A DNA stretch of 64,000 nt, taken from Rhodobacter huangdaonensis (GTDB taxonomy: Bacteria; Pseudomonadota; Alphaproteobacteria; Rhodobacterales; Rhodobacteraceae). The DNA lies in the NCBI RefSeq assembly GCF_004022465.1, contig NZ_SAVA01000004.1, positions 1-64,000 of the forward strand, in the 5' to 3' direction. Every line of letters begins with the position of its first letter. The stretch's first letter is position 1. The notes under the pieces were generated by a model. It did not search any database and was not told the DNA's origin. It saw only the letters and a list, made by a program, of their open reading frames with translations. Shown piece by piece: positions 42,015 to 50,553 of this stretch. The translations under genes and the position numbers were made by a program.

Positions 42015-43460
42015 ATGATCAGATCCTTTGTGAAAGTCGCACTCTTCCTTGTGGTGGTGGCGGCGGTGGCTCTTGGCGCCGCGCATCTGTCCGACAGCGG
42101 CGAGGGCGTGCGGGTGATCCTGATGGGCACCGAATACAGCCTCGGCCCGCTGCAGGCGGCGATCGGCCTTGTCGTGGGGCTGGCGGTGCTGTGGCTGGTG
42201 CTGAAGGTGGTCGGGCTGCTGATTGCCTTCCTGCGCTTCCTGAACGGCGACGAGACCGCGATCAGCCGCTATTTCGACCGCAACCGCGAGCGCAAGGGCT
42301 ACCGCGCGCTGGCCGAGGGGATGCTGGCCGTCGCCTCGGGCGAGGGGCGGCTGGCGCTTGCCAAGGCGACGAAGGCACAACGCCTGCTGCAGCGGCCCGA
42401 ACTCACCAACCTGCTCGCCGCGCAGGCGGCCGAGGTCGCGGGCGACCGGGTGAAGGCGACGCGCGCCTACAAGAAGCTGCTCGAGGACGAGCGTACCCGG
42501 TTCGTCGGCATCCGCGGGCTGATGCGGCAGAAGCTGGCCGAGGGCGACACCGGGACGGCGCTGAAGCTGGCGCAGAAGGCCTATGCGCTGAAGCCCGCCC
42601 ATGAGGAGGTGCAGGACACGCTGCTGAAGCTGCAGGCGGAGAAGGGCGACTGGAAGGGCGCGCGCGAGGTGCTGAGCGCGAAGCGCGCGCAGGGCCAGCT
42701 GCCGAAGGATGTGCACCGCCGTCGCGACGCGGTGATGGCGCTGCAGGAGGCGAAGGGCGTGCTGGAAGACGGCGCGACCGTCGAGGCGCGCGAGGCGGCG
42801 ATTGCGGCGAACAAAGAATCGCCCGATCTGATCCCGGCCGCGGTGATGGCCGCGCGCGCCTATATCGAAAGCGGCAGCCCGAAGAATGCGGCGCGCGTGC
42901 TGCAAAAGGCCTGGGAGGCGCAGCCGCACCCGGACCTTGCCGCCGCCTATGCCGAGATCGCCCCCGACGAGACGCCGGCCGACCGGCTGCGCCGCTTCGA
43001 GAAGTTGCTCTCGCTGCGCCCCGATCACGAGGAAACGCGGCTTCTGCGCGCCGAACTTCTGATCGCGGCCGAGGATTTCCCGGCGGCGCGGCGCGCGCTC
43101 GGCGATCTGGTCACGACCCATCCGACGGCGCGCGTGCTGACCATCATGGCGGCGATCGAGCGGGGCGAGGGGGCCGAGGATGCCGTCGTGCGCGGCTGGC
43201 TGACGCGGGCGCTGACCGCGCCGCGCGGGCCGCAATGGTGCTGCGACAAGTGCCAGAACATCCAGGCGGAATGGACGCCGATCTGCGACAATTGCGGCGG
43301 TTTCGACACGCTGAGCTGGCGCGAGCCGGCGCAGGCCGAGATGCCGTTGCCGCATGGGGCCGAGATGCTGCCGGTGATCGTCGGCAAACCGCAGGCGAGA
43401 CCGGGCGATAGTCCCGAGGCCGATCCGGCGCAGGCTTCTGGCGCGAAAGACGAAAATTAG
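42015..43460 (+). CDS. hemY: HemY family TPR membrane protein with C-terminal zinc-ribbon-like motif
   Basis: Tetratricopeptide protein of the HemY_N family, associated with haem synthesis by gene position although its biochemical role is unclear. The 481-residue product has two membrane helices (about 5-24 and 44-72), then helical repeats to about 400. Near residues 408-430 are two Cys pairs (CDKC and CDNC, 12-13 residues apart) like the rubredoxin-type metal site of LapB; Escherichia coli HemY lacks this. Tail after 440 is Pro/Ala-rich. It ends the hemD-mitofilin-hemY operon. Confidence 0.88.
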   Translation: MIRSFVKVALFLVVVAAVALGAAHLSDSGEGVRVILMGTEYSLGPLQAAIGLVVGLAVLWLVLKVVGLLIAFLRFLNGDETAISRYFDRNRERKGYRALAEGMLAVASGEGRLALAKATKAQRLLQRPELTNLLAAQAAEVAGDRVKATRAYKKLLEDERTRFVGIRGLMRQKLAEGDTGTALKLAQKAYALKPAHEEVQDTLLKLQAEKGDWKGAREVLSAKRAQGQLPKDVHRRRDAVMALQEAKGVLEDGATVEAREAAIAANKESPDLIPAAVMAARAYIESGSPKNAARVLQKAWEAQPHPDLAAAYAEIAPDETPADRLRRFEKLLSLRPDHEETRLLRAELLIAAEDFPAARRALGDLVTTHPTARVLTIMAAIERGEGAEDAVVRGWLTRALTAPRGPQWCCDKCQNIQAEWTPICDNCGGFDTLSWREPAQAEMPLPHGAEMLPVIVGKPQARPGDSPEADPAQASGAKDEN

Positions 43461-43507
43461 GGCTACACATCGGCGCGCGGGCATGCTAGGTGCGCGCCAC
43501 CCACCGT

Positions 43508-43583
43508 GCCGGTGTAGCTCAGCTGGTAGAGCACGTCATTCGTAATGATGGGGTCGGGGGTTCGAGTCCCTTCACCGGCACCA
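43508..43583 (+). tRNA. tRNA-Thr (anticodon CGU)
   Basis: A 76-nt cloverleaf: acceptor stem GCCGGTG/CACCGGC, D arm GCTC...GAGC with AGCTGGTA loop, anticodon stem CGTCA/TGATG with loop TTCGTAA (anticodon CGT reading ACG, threonine), T arm with loop TTCGAGT, and an encoded CCA end. All stems pair, with G-T pairs in the anticodon and T stems. Confidence 0.97.
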
Positions 43584-43610
43584 CCATCCTTCCCGGGATG
43601 GTGGTTTTTT
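43581..43610 (+). terminator. Rho-independent terminator after tRNA-Thr
   Basis: CCACCATCC (43581-43589) pairs with GGATGGTGG (43596-43604) and is followed by six T. The 5' arm starts at the encoded CCA of the tRNA, so the terminator abuts the mature 3' end. Confidence 0.9.
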
Positions 43611-43849
43611 CTTTCCCGATCCCTGTCGACGATCTGCCGCCCTTGCGCCAGAAGCTGTGCCCTTGCCCGGGGCGCGGGATGCGATGTCCCCGGCATCGTG
43701 ATGTGCATCCGCGGATTTTCATCGTAAGATCAAGCGAATCACATTTTCCCGCGGTCGGTTGCGGTCGGGCGCGGGGTCGACAAAAGGGAACCGACGATGG
43801 CGGGCATTTCCCCTTTCTTGCGAGATCTCCGGCCGGCGCGGGGCACGCG

Positions 43850-45256
43850 ATGAGCCATGCGGTGGTCACGGCGGTGCGCGGCCCGGTGCTCGACCTGCGG
43901 GTCGAGGGCGAGCTGCCCGCAATCAACGATATCCTCGAGATCCCCGGTCCGGCCGGCACGGTGGTGGCCGAGGTGCAGGCCCATCTCGACGCCCAGCACG
44001 TGCGGGCGATCGCGCTGCAATCGACGCAGGGCGTGGCGCGGGGGGGCACGGCGCGGATCCCGGGCGGGCCGCTCTCGGTGCCGGTGGGCGAGGCGGTGCT
44101 CGGCCGGCTGCTGAACGTGCTCGGCGCCACCGGCGACAACGGCCCGGCGCTGCCCGCGGACGCGCCGCGCGCGCCCATTCACCGCGCCGCGCCCTCGCTG
44201 GCCTCGCAGACGGCGCAGACGAAGGTATTTTCCACCGGCATCAAGGTGCTTGACCTGCTGGCGCCGCTTGCCCAGGGCGGCAAGTCGGCGATGTTCGGCG
44301 GCGCGGGGGTGGGCAAGACCGTGCTGGTGATGGAGCTGATCCGCGCCATGGTCTCGGGCTATGACGGGATCTCGGTCTTCGCCGGCGTCGGCGAGCGGTC
44401 GCGCGAGGGGCACGAGATGCTGAACGAGATGCGCGATTCCGGCGTGCTCGATCAGACCGTGCTGGTCTATGGCCAGATGAACGAGCCGCCGGGCGCGCGC
44501 TGGCGGGTGCCGCTGACGGCGCTCAGCATCGCCGAGCATTTCCGTGACGTCGAGGCGAAGAACGTCCTGCTGTTGATGGACAATGTCTTCCGCTTCGTTC
44601 AGGCGGGCTCGGAAGTGTCGGGGCTTCTGGGCCGGATGCCGTCGCGCGTGGGCTATCAGCCGACGCTCGAGACCGAGGTGGCCGAGCTGCAGGAGCGCAT
44701 CGCCTCGGTCGGCCAGGCCTCGGTCACCGCGATCGAGGCGGTCTATGTGCCTGCCGACGATTTCACCGACCCCGCCGTCGCCGCGATCTCGGCCCATGTC
44801 GACAGCACCGTGGTGCTGTCGCGGCAGCTCGCCTCAGAAGGCATCTACCCCGCGATCGACCCGATCCTGACCACCTCGGTGCTGCTCGACCCGGGGGTGG
44901 TCGGGGTGGAGCATGCCACCGTCGCCGGCCGGCTGCGCGAGGTGATCGAGCATTATCAGGAGCTGCGCGACGTCATCGCGCTTCTGGGCGTCGAGGAGCT
45001 GGGCCGCGAGGAACGCCTGCTCGTCGGTCGGGCACGGCGGCTGCAGCGCTTCCTGACCCAGCCGTTCTTCGTCGCCTCCGCCTATACCGGGATGGAGGGG
45101 CGCTCGGTGCCGATCGCCGAGACGGTGAAGGGCTGCAAGGCGATCCTCGACGGCGACTGCGACGACTGGGACGAGGGCTCGCTTTACATGATCGGCACGC
45201 TCGACGAGGCCCGCACGCGCGAGGAGGCGCGCCGCGCCAAGGGGAAGGCGGCATGA
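43850..45256 (+). CDS. atpD: N-ATPase beta subunit
   Basis: Catalytic subunit of an alternative (N-type) F1Fo ATPase. The 468-residue product has the P-loop GGAGVGKT (150-157), GVGERSREG with the catalytic Glu, and MDNVFRFVQAGSEVS as the Walker B region (DNVFRF instead of the usual DNIFRF). It leads the operon D-C-Q-R-B-E-F-A-G, an order different from the housekeeping atpHAGDC. Start at 43850 has no strong ribosome site; upstream in-frame codons run into the tRNA. The roughly 240 bp before it contain no promoter I can assign. Confidence 0.94.
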   Translation: MSHAVVTAVRGPVLDLRVEGELPAINDILEIPGPAGTVVAEVQAHLDAQHVRAIALQSTQGVARGGTARIPGGPLSVPVGEAVLGRLLNVLGATGDNGPALPADAPRAPIHRAAPSLASQTAQTKVFSTGIKVLDLLAPLAQGGKSAMFGGAGVGKTVLVMELIRAMVSGYDGISVFAGVGERSREGHEMLNEMRDSGVLDQTVLVYGQMNEPPGARWRVPLTALSIAEHFRDVEAKNVLLLMDNVFRFVQAGSEVSGLLGRMPSRVGYQPTLETEVAELQERIASVGQASVTAIEAVYVPADDFTDPAVAAISAHVDSTVVLSRQLASEGIYPAIDPILTTSVLLDPGVVGVEHATVAGRLREVIEHYQELRDVIALLGVEELGREERLLVGRARRLQRFLTQPFFVASAYTGMEGRSVPIAETVKGCKAILDGDCDDWDEGSLYMIGTLDEARTREEARRAKGKAA

Positions 45257-45699
45257 GCGCGCTCCACCTCACCGTGACCACGCCGCTGGCGGTGGTGCTG
45301 GACGAAGGGGATGTCGCCTCGATCCGGGCCGAGGACGAGAGCGGCGGCTTCGGCCTGATGCCCGGGCACGCCGATCTGCTCACCGTGCTGCGCCCCTCGG
45401 TGTTGCACTGGCGGCGGGCGGATGGCGGCTGGCATCACGTCGCGCTGCGCGGCGGGGTGATGCGGGTTGCGGGCGATGCCGTGCGGGTGGCCTGCCGCGA
45501 GGCGGTGGCGGGCGACGATCTCGACCGGCTCGAGGCGCTGGTGGTCGAACAGGCCGCTGCGCAGGAAGATGCCGCCCGGCGCGCGCGCGGCGAGCAGCTG
45601 CGCCTGCACACCGCGGCGATCCGCAACCTGATGCGCCGGCTCGGCCCCGGTGGCGGGCCCGAGCCCGAGTTCGACGAGATCGGGGAGGCGTTCCGATGA
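45253..45699 (+). CDS. atpC: N-ATPase epsilon subunit
   Basis: Central-stalk subunit of the N-ATPase. The 148-residue product has the N-terminal beta-sandwich (LTVTTPLAVVLDEGDVASIRAEDESGGFGLMPGHADLL-like region at 4-40) and a C-terminal helical hairpin rich in Ala and Arg. Overlaps atpD by ATGA and atpQ by four bases, so it is coupled to both. Confidence 0.92.
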   Translation: MSALHLTVTTPLAVVLDEGDVASIRAEDESGGFGLMPGHADLLTVLRPSVLHWRRADGGWHHVALRGGVMRVAGDAVRVACREAVAGDDLDRLEALVVEQAAAQEDAARRARGEQLRLHTAAIRNLMRRLGPGGGPEPEFDEIGEAFR

Positions 45700-45977
45700 C
45701 GGAGGATGCCGCCGATCCGAAACTGCGCCATGCCGTCAAGGAGGCGCGCAGCCGGGTCGAGGCCGGCCAGAAGGATCCGGAACCGCCGCTGGCCCGCCGT
45801 TTCGGCCAGATCGGCGTGCTGGGCTGGGTGATCGTCGGGCCGACGCTGGCGGGGCTGGCGCTCGGCCATTGGGTCGACGGGGCGCTGAACTCCGGCATCA
45901 CGGTGAGCGCGGCGCTCACCATGCTGGGCGCGGGGCTTGGTCTTTATCTCGCCTTCAGATGGATGCATCAGCAATGA
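45696..45977 (+). CDS. atpQ: N-ATPase AtpQ (AtpI-like membrane subunit)
   Basis: A 93-residue protein with a charged N-terminus and two membrane helices (about 42-62 and 68-88, GWVIVGPTLAGLALGHWVDG). Related to AtpI and typical of N-ATPase operons, where AtpQ and AtpR lie between epsilon and subunit a. It may help assemble the c-ring, by analogy with AtpI. Four-base overlaps on both sides. Confidence 0.85.
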   Translation: MTEDAADPKLRHAVKEARSRVEAGQKDPEPPLARRFGQIGVLGWVIVGPTLAGLALGHWVDGALNSGITVSAALTMLGAGLGLYLAFRWMHQQ

Positions 45978-46246
45978 GCCAGAGCACGCAGATCCTTCTC
46001 TCTCTCGCGGCGCTCGGGCTTGGCACCGGCGCGGGCTGGCTGCATTTCCGCACGCTGCGCGCGGTGTCGGACCGGCTCTTGGCGGGTGACCTGACCGCCG
46101 TTGCGCTGCAGGTCGGCCGGTTTGCGGTGCTCGGCCTCTTCCTCTTCCTGTGCGCGAGGGCGGGCGCCGCGCCGCTCGTCACCGGGGCGGTGGGGGTGCT
46201 GATCGGGCGCCGCGTCGCGCTGAAGCGGATGGAGGCCGCGGCATGA
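45974..46246 (+). CDS. atpR: N-ATPase AtpR membrane subunit
   Basis: A 90-residue protein with about three hydrophobic segments (ILLSLAALGLGTGAGWLHF, VGRFAVLGLFLFLCAR, LVTGAVGVLIG). The family is specific to N-ATPase operons; conserved Arg residues (HFRTLRAVSDRLL) have been proposed to face the c-ring. Assigned from position and composition as much as from sequence. Overlaps atpQ and atpB. Confidence 0.82.
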   Translation: MSQSTQILLSLAALGLGTGAGWLHFRTLRAVSDRLLAGDLTAVALQVGRFAVLGLFLFLCARAGAAPLVTGAVGVLIGRRVALKRMEAAA

Positions 46247-46944
46247 TCCAGTCACCGCTTTCCGGCGATATCCTGTTCTCGATCGGCCCGCTCGGTGTCG
46301 ACAAGGCGGTGGTCACCACCTGGGTGCTGATCGGCGCGCTCGGCTTCGGCTCCTGGGCGATGACGCGGCGGCTGACGCTGCGGCCGGGCAAGGTGCAGGC
46401 GGTGGTCGAGCTGGTCGTCGCCACCATCGACGCGCAGATCCGCGCCACCATCGCCGGCGATCCCGCCCGTTTCCGGCCACTGATTGGCACGCTTCTGCTC
46501 TACATCCTGACCGCGAACTGGTCCTCGCTGATCCCCGGGGTCGAGCCGCCGACGGCGCGGCTGGAAACCGACGCGGCGCTGGCCCTGATCGTCTTCGTCG
46601 CCACCATCGGCTATGGCATCCGCGCGCAGGGCTTGGGCGGCTATCTTGCCAGTTTCGCGCGGCCGAGCTGGGTGATGATTCCGCTCAATCTGGTCGAGCA
46701 GGTGACCCGCAACTTCTCGCTGATGGTGCGCCTGTTCGGCAATGTGATGAGCGGGGTCTTCGTCATCGGCATCGTGCTGACGCTTGCCGGCCTGCTGGTG
46801 CCGATCCCGCTGATGGCGCTCGATCTGCTAACCGGCGCCGTGCAGGCCTATATCTTCGCCATCCTCGCCCTCGTCTTCATCGGCTCCGCCGTCGAGGGCG
46901 AAGGCGAGAAGAAACCGCCCTCGAAACAGGAGAAAGACGCATGA
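46243..46944 (+). CDS. atpB: N-ATPase subunit a
   Basis: Stator membrane subunit forming the ion half-channels. The 233-residue product has five or six helices; Arg163 in LMVRLFGNVMSG corresponds to the essential Arg of subunit a (aR210 in Escherichia coli), and EQVTRNFSL precedes it as in the family. The C-terminal tail is charged and Lys-rich. Overlaps atpR and atpE by four bases. Confidence 0.94.
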   Translation: MIQSPLSGDILFSIGPLGVDKAVVTTWVLIGALGFGSWAMTRRLTLRPGKVQAVVELVVATIDAQIRATIAGDPARFRPLIGTLLLYILTANWSSLIPGVEPPTARLETDAALALIVFVATIGYGIRAQGLGGYLASFARPSWVMIPLNLVEQVTRNFSLMVRLFGNVMSGVFVIGIVLTLAGLLVPIPLMALDLLTGAVQAYIFAILALVFIGSAVEGEGEKKPPSKQEKDA

Positions 46945-47186
46945 ACTGGGTCGAAATCGTCAGCATTCTCGGCGCCGCGCTTGCGGTGTCCTTCGGCGCG
47001 ATCGGGCCGGCGCTGGGCGAGGGGCGCGCCGTCGCCGCCGCGATGGAGGCGATCGCGCGCCAGCCCGAGGCGGCGGGCACGATCTCGCGCACGCTTTTCG
47101 TCGGCCTCGCGATGATCGAGACGATGGCGATCTATTGCCTCGTCATCGCGCTGCTTCTGCTCTTCGCCAACCCCTTCGTTCACTGA
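46941..47186 (+). CDS. atpE: N-ATPase subunit c
   Basis: Ring subunit of 81 residues with two membrane helices and the polar loop ARQPEA. Glu60 in MIETMAIY is the ion-carrying carboxylate, followed by Thr61 and Tyr65, which match ligands in the Na+-type c subunit of Ilyobacter (E65, S66, Y70). Helix 1 has a second carboxylate, Glu27 (PALGEGRA), where Ilyobacter has Gln32. Two carboxylates are typical of N-ATPases; whether the ion is Na+ or H+ cannot be told from sequence alone. Two bases before atpF. Confidence 0.95.
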   Translation: MNWVEIVSILGAALAVSFGAIGPALGEGRAVAAAMEAIARQPEAAGTISRTLFVGLAMIETMAIYCLVIALLLLFANPFVH

Positions 47187-47187
47187 C

Positions 47188-47913
47188 ATGAGCTTCGACT
47201 GGGTCACATTCGGCTTCCAGCTGGTGAACGTGCTCGTGCTGCTGGCGATCTTGCAGCACTTCCTGTTCCGTCCGGTGGCCGACATCATCGCCAAGCGCCA
47301 GGCGGAAACACAGGAGGCGCTGCGCCGCGCCGAGGCGGCCGAGCTGGATGCGGAGGCGGCCGAACGCGCCGCCGAGGCGGCCAAGCACCAGACCGAGGCG
47401 GCGCGTCACGACGTGCTGACCGCGGCGCAGGACGAGGCCGAGGCACAGCGCAAGGCGATCCTCGATGCGGCGCGGACCGAGGCGGCGTCGCTTGCGCAAA
47501 AGGCGGCAGAGCAGGCACAGGCGGTGGTCACCGGCGCGGCGGCGGAAACCCTCGCCCGGGCGCGGGATCTGGCCGAGGTGATCGCGCGGCGCGCAGTTTC
47601 GGCGCAGCCGGTGCCGCCCGATGGCGCGGGCTATGCGGCGCGGCTGGCACAGGCGCTGGCCGCCTTGCCCGATGATCAATGTGCGGCGATCCTTGCCGGC
47701 GCGAACCTGCGGCTGGCCGCTCCGGCGCCGTTGAGTGCTGCCGAGCAGACGGCAGTGCGCGCTGCACTTGGCCTTGAAAAGGCCGGTTTCGAGCTGGATC
47801 AGAGCCTGATTGCGGGGCTCGAGCTGCGCTCGGACACCGGTCTCGTGCACAATTCGCTCGCGCATGACCTCGATCAGATCGCGCGGGCCCTGACGGCGGA
47901 GGCGGCGGCATGA
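47188..47913 (+). CDS. atpF: N-ATPase subunit b, with delta-like C-terminal region
   Basis: Peripheral stalk subunit. The 241-residue product, longer than usual b subunits (about 156-160), has one membrane helix (4-27), a long Ala/Glu/Arg coiled coil (32-130) and a C-terminal region in which QSLIAGLELRSDTGLVHNSL resembles the end of the delta subunit (LIGG-x-R-x-GD-x-V-x-DGS). The operon has no delta gene, so this end may replace it. Overlaps atpA by ATGA. Confidence 0.9.
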   Translation: MSFDWVTFGFQLVNVLVLLAILQHFLFRPVADIIAKRQAETQEALRRAEAAELDAEAAERAAEAAKHQTEAARHDVLTAAQDEAEAQRKAILDAARTEAASLAQKAAEQAQAVVTGAAAETLARARDLAEVIARRAVSAQPVPPDGAGYAARLAQALAALPDDQCAAILAGANLRLAAPAPLSAAEQTAVRAALGLEKAGFELDQSLIAGLELRSDTGLVHNSLAHDLDQIARALTAEAAA

Positions 47914-49415
47914 GCGACGCTCCCCTCGACGGGCTGAAGGCAAGGGTGGCGGCGGCCGAGCTTGGCCCCGAGGCGGAGGAGATCGGCACCGTCACCCATA
48001 TCGCCGACGGGCTGGCCGATATCGCGGGCCTGCCCGACGCGCAATTCGGCGAGATCCTGGTCTTCGACTCCGGCGCGCGCGGCTTCGTGCAGATGCTCGA
48101 CACCGATCGGGTCAAGGCCGCCTTCCTCGACCCGATGACCGGGGTCGAGGCGGGCTCGGTGGTGCGCCGCACGGGCCAGCTTCTGTCGGTGCCGGTGGGC
48201 AAGGGCCTTCTGGGCCGCGTCGTCGATCCGCTCGGCCGGCCGCTCGACGGGCTCGGCCCGATCGTGGCCGAAGCGATGATGGAGACCGAGCGTCCCGCCC
48301 CCGAGATCATCGAGCGCGATTTCGTCGCCGAGCCGGTCGAGACCGGCATCCTCGTCGTCGATGCGCTGTTCGCCGTCGGCCGCGGCCAGCGCGAGCTTAT
48401 CATCGGCGAGCGGCAGACCGGCAAGACCTCGATCGCCGTCGATGCCATCGTGAACCAGAAGCGTTCCGACATCATCTCGGTCTATGTCGCGATCGGACAG
48501 CGCACCACCGCGGTGCGCCGGGTGATCGAGGCGGTGCGCGCGAAGGGCGCCTTCGAGCGCACGATCTTCGTGGTCGCCCCGGCCACGGCCGAGCCCGGGC
48601 TGCGCTGGCTTGCGCCCTTTGCCGCGACGACGATGGCGGAATGGGTGCGCGACCGGGGCGGGCATGCGCTGATCGTCTATGACGACCTGACGAAACATGC
48701 CGCGGTGCACCGCGAGCTTGCGCTGCTGTCGCGCCAGCCGCCGGGGCGCGAGGCCTATCCGGGCGACATCTTCTATCTGCATTCGCGGCTTCTTGAACGG
48801 TCGGCGAAGCTGTCGAAGGCGAAGGGATCGGGCTCGCTCACCGCGCTGCCGATCGCCGAGATCGAGGCGGGGAACCTCTCGGCCTATATCCCGACCAACC
48901 TGATCTCGATCGCCGACGGGCAGATCGTCACCTCGGCGGCGCTGTTTGCCGGCAACCAGCGCCCGGCGGTCGATATCGGGCTGTCGGTCAGCCGGGTCGG
49001 CAGCAAGGCGCAATGGGGCGCGCTGAAGGCCGTTTCGGGCCGGGTCCGGCTCGATTACGCGCAATATCTCGAGATGAAGATGTTCTCGCGTTTCGGCGGT
49101 TTCGGCGATGCGGCGATGAAGGCGCGGCTGGCGCGGGGCGAGCGCATCAGCGCGCTGCTGACCCAGCCGCGATTCGAGCCGCTGTCGACGCCGGCGCAGG
49201 TGGCGTTGCTTGCGGCGCTGGACGCCGGGGGCCTCGACCCGGTCGAACCGGGGCAGATCGCCGCGGTGAAACAGGCGCTCGAGCCGCTGCTTGCGGCGGA
49301 ACCGAAACTTGCCGCCTTCCGCGCGGCCCCGGCGGCGCTCAGCGACGATCTGCGCGCGGTCCTGGTCGCCTGCGTGAAATCGGCGGTCGGGCGGATCACC
49401 GGGGGGGCGACATGA
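47910..49415 (+). CDS. atpA: N-ATPase alpha subunit
   Basis: Non-catalytic nucleotide-binding F1 subunit. The 501-residue product has P-loop GERQTGKTS (166-174), the VYVAIGQRTTAVR segment, YDDLTKHA (Walker B) and the Ser/Arg region VSRVGSKAQ with the arginine finger. Placed after b and before gamma, as in other N-ATPase operons. Typical family length; four-base overlaps. Confidence 0.95.
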   Translation: MSDAPLDGLKARVAAAELGPEAEEIGTVTHIADGLADIAGLPDAQFGEILVFDSGARGFVQMLDTDRVKAAFLDPMTGVEAGSVVRRTGQLLSVPVGKGLLGRVVDPLGRPLDGLGPIVAEAMMETERPAPEIIERDFVAEPVETGILVVDALFAVGRGQRELIIGERQTGKTSIAVDAIVNQKRSDIISVYVAIGQRTTAVRRVIEAVRAKGAFERTIFVVAPATAEPGLRWLAPFAATTMAEWVRDRGGHALIVYDDLTKHAAVHRELALLSRQPPGREAYPGDIFYLHSRLLERSAKLSKAKGSGSLTALPIAEIEAGNLSAYIPTNLISIADGQIVTSAALFAGNQRPAVDIGLSVSRVGSKAQWGALKAVSGRVRLDYAQYLEMKMFSRFGGFGDAAMKARLARGERISALLTQPRFEPLSTPAQVALLAALDAGGLDPVEPGQIAAVKQALEPLLAAEPKLAAFRAAPAALSDDLRAVLVACVKSAVGRITGGAT

Positions 49416-50245
49416 GCCGGCCCGAAGAGATCCGCGACCGGCTGGTGAATGTGCACCAGATCGGTTCGATCGTATCGACCTTGCGGGCGACGGCCTCGGC
49501 ACATCAGACCGAGGCGAAGGCGCATCTGCAGGCGATCCGCGCGCAGGAGGCCGCCGTGGCCGAGGCGCTGTCGGTCGCGCTGGCGCTTGGTGGAACGGCG
49601 GCGCCCGCGGCGCCGGGCACCGGGATCACCCTTGTCATCGGCGCGGCGCAGGGGTTTTCCGGCAGCTATGGCGAGCGCATGGCCGAGGCCGCCCATGCCG
49701 CGGCCCAGGCGGGCGACCGGCTGATGGTGGTGGGCAGCCGCACCCTCGGGGCGCTGGCCGACATCGGCCTTGTTCCCGACTGGAGCGCCGAGATGGCGCC
49801 GCATGCCCCCGAGGTGCCGCCACTGGCGATCCGCATGGCCGACGCGCTGTTCGAGCGGCTGGCGGCGGCGCCCGAGGCCGAGGTGCGGATGATCCATGCC
49901 GACCCGGACGACATCGCCGCCGGGCCGCAGCACCGCAGCCTCTTTCCCCTCGACACCGCCCGCTTTCCGCCCGATGCACGGCCCACGCCGATGCTGAACC
50001 TGCCGGCACAGGGTCTGATTGCGGCGCTGATCGAGGAATATGTCTTCACCGAGATCTGCGAGGGGCTGATGCTTGGTTTCGCCGCCGAGAACGCCGCCCG
50101 GGCCGAGGCGATGGGGCGCGCGCAGACCGCGGTGAAGCGCATCGCTGGCGACTTGCGGCAGGAATTCCAGCGCTCCCGCCAGGAGCAGATGACGACCGAG
50201 ATTGTCGAACTTGCCACCGCGGCCGAGGCCGTGACGGAGAGCTGA
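49412..50245 (+). CDS. atpG: N-ATPase gamma subunit
   Basis: Rotor shaft of the N-ATPase. The 277-residue product shows N- and C-terminal helices (RDRLVNVHQIGSIVSTLRATASAH; AENAARAEAMGRAQTAVKRIAGDL and following) flanking a central alpha/beta domain with GFSGSYGERM. It is more divergent than the other F1 subunits, as usual for this family. Starts at the ATG overlapping the atpA stop; last gene of the operon. Confidence 0.9.
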   Translation: MSRPEEIRDRLVNVHQIGSIVSTLRATASAHQTEAKAHLQAIRAQEAAVAEALSVALALGGTAAPAAPGTGITLVIGAAQGFSGSYGERMAEAAHAAAQAGDRLMVVGSRTLGALADIGLVPDWSAEMAPHAPEVPPLAIRMADALFERLAAAPEAEVRMIHADPDDIAAGPQHRSLFPLDTARFPPDARPTPMLNLPAQGLIAALIEEYVFTEICEGLMLGFAAENAARAEAMGRAQTAVKRIAGDLRQEFQRSRQEQMTTEIVELATAAEAVTES

Positions 50246-50277
50246 CGCGACGGGCCCCCGCGGCGGGTCTCGTCGGC

Positions 50278-50451
50278 TCAGACCGGCGGCTGGCCACGCA
50301 GCGCCCGCACCAGCATCGCGACGACGAACAGGATCAGGAAGATCACGAACAGGATCTGCGCGATCCCGGCGGCGGTGCCGGCGATGCCGCCGAAGCCAAG
50401 CGCCGCGGCAATCAGCGCGATGATCAGAAAGGTCAGTGCCCAGCCAAGCAT
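50278..50451 (-). CDS. DUF1328 small membrane protein (YtjA-like)
   Basis: A 57-residue protein with two hydrophobic helices (MLGWALTFLIIALIAAALGF and a second near 31-50) and the GGIAGTAAGIA link typical of DUF1328/YtjA. Function unknown; homologues are often in stress regulons. An AAGGAG site precedes the ATG. An EcfG promoter (GGAAC-N16-CGTT) lies about 55 bp upstream, so it belongs to the general stress regulon here. Confidence 0.9.
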   Translation of the reverse strand: MLGWALTFLIIALIAAALGFGGIAGTAAGIAQILFVIFLILFVVAMLVRALRGQPPV

Positions 50452-50505
50452 GGGGGTCTCCTTGTCAGTGGGATCGGGGTGGCGGCGCCTGCCGCTGATC
50501 GGGAA

Positions 50506-50530
50506 AACGCCCGGGGCCGGGTCGGGTTCC
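50506..50530 (-). promoter_or_regulatory. EcfG-type promoter for the DUF1328 gene
   Basis: On the minus strand GGAAC (50530-50526) and CGTT (50509-50506) with a 16-bp spacer, a perfect match to the alphaproteobacterial general stress promoter GGAAC-N16/17-CGTT. Leader about 48 nt. Confidence 0.8.
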
Positions 50531-50553
50531 GGGCGAAATTTTCCGCGCCCCCG

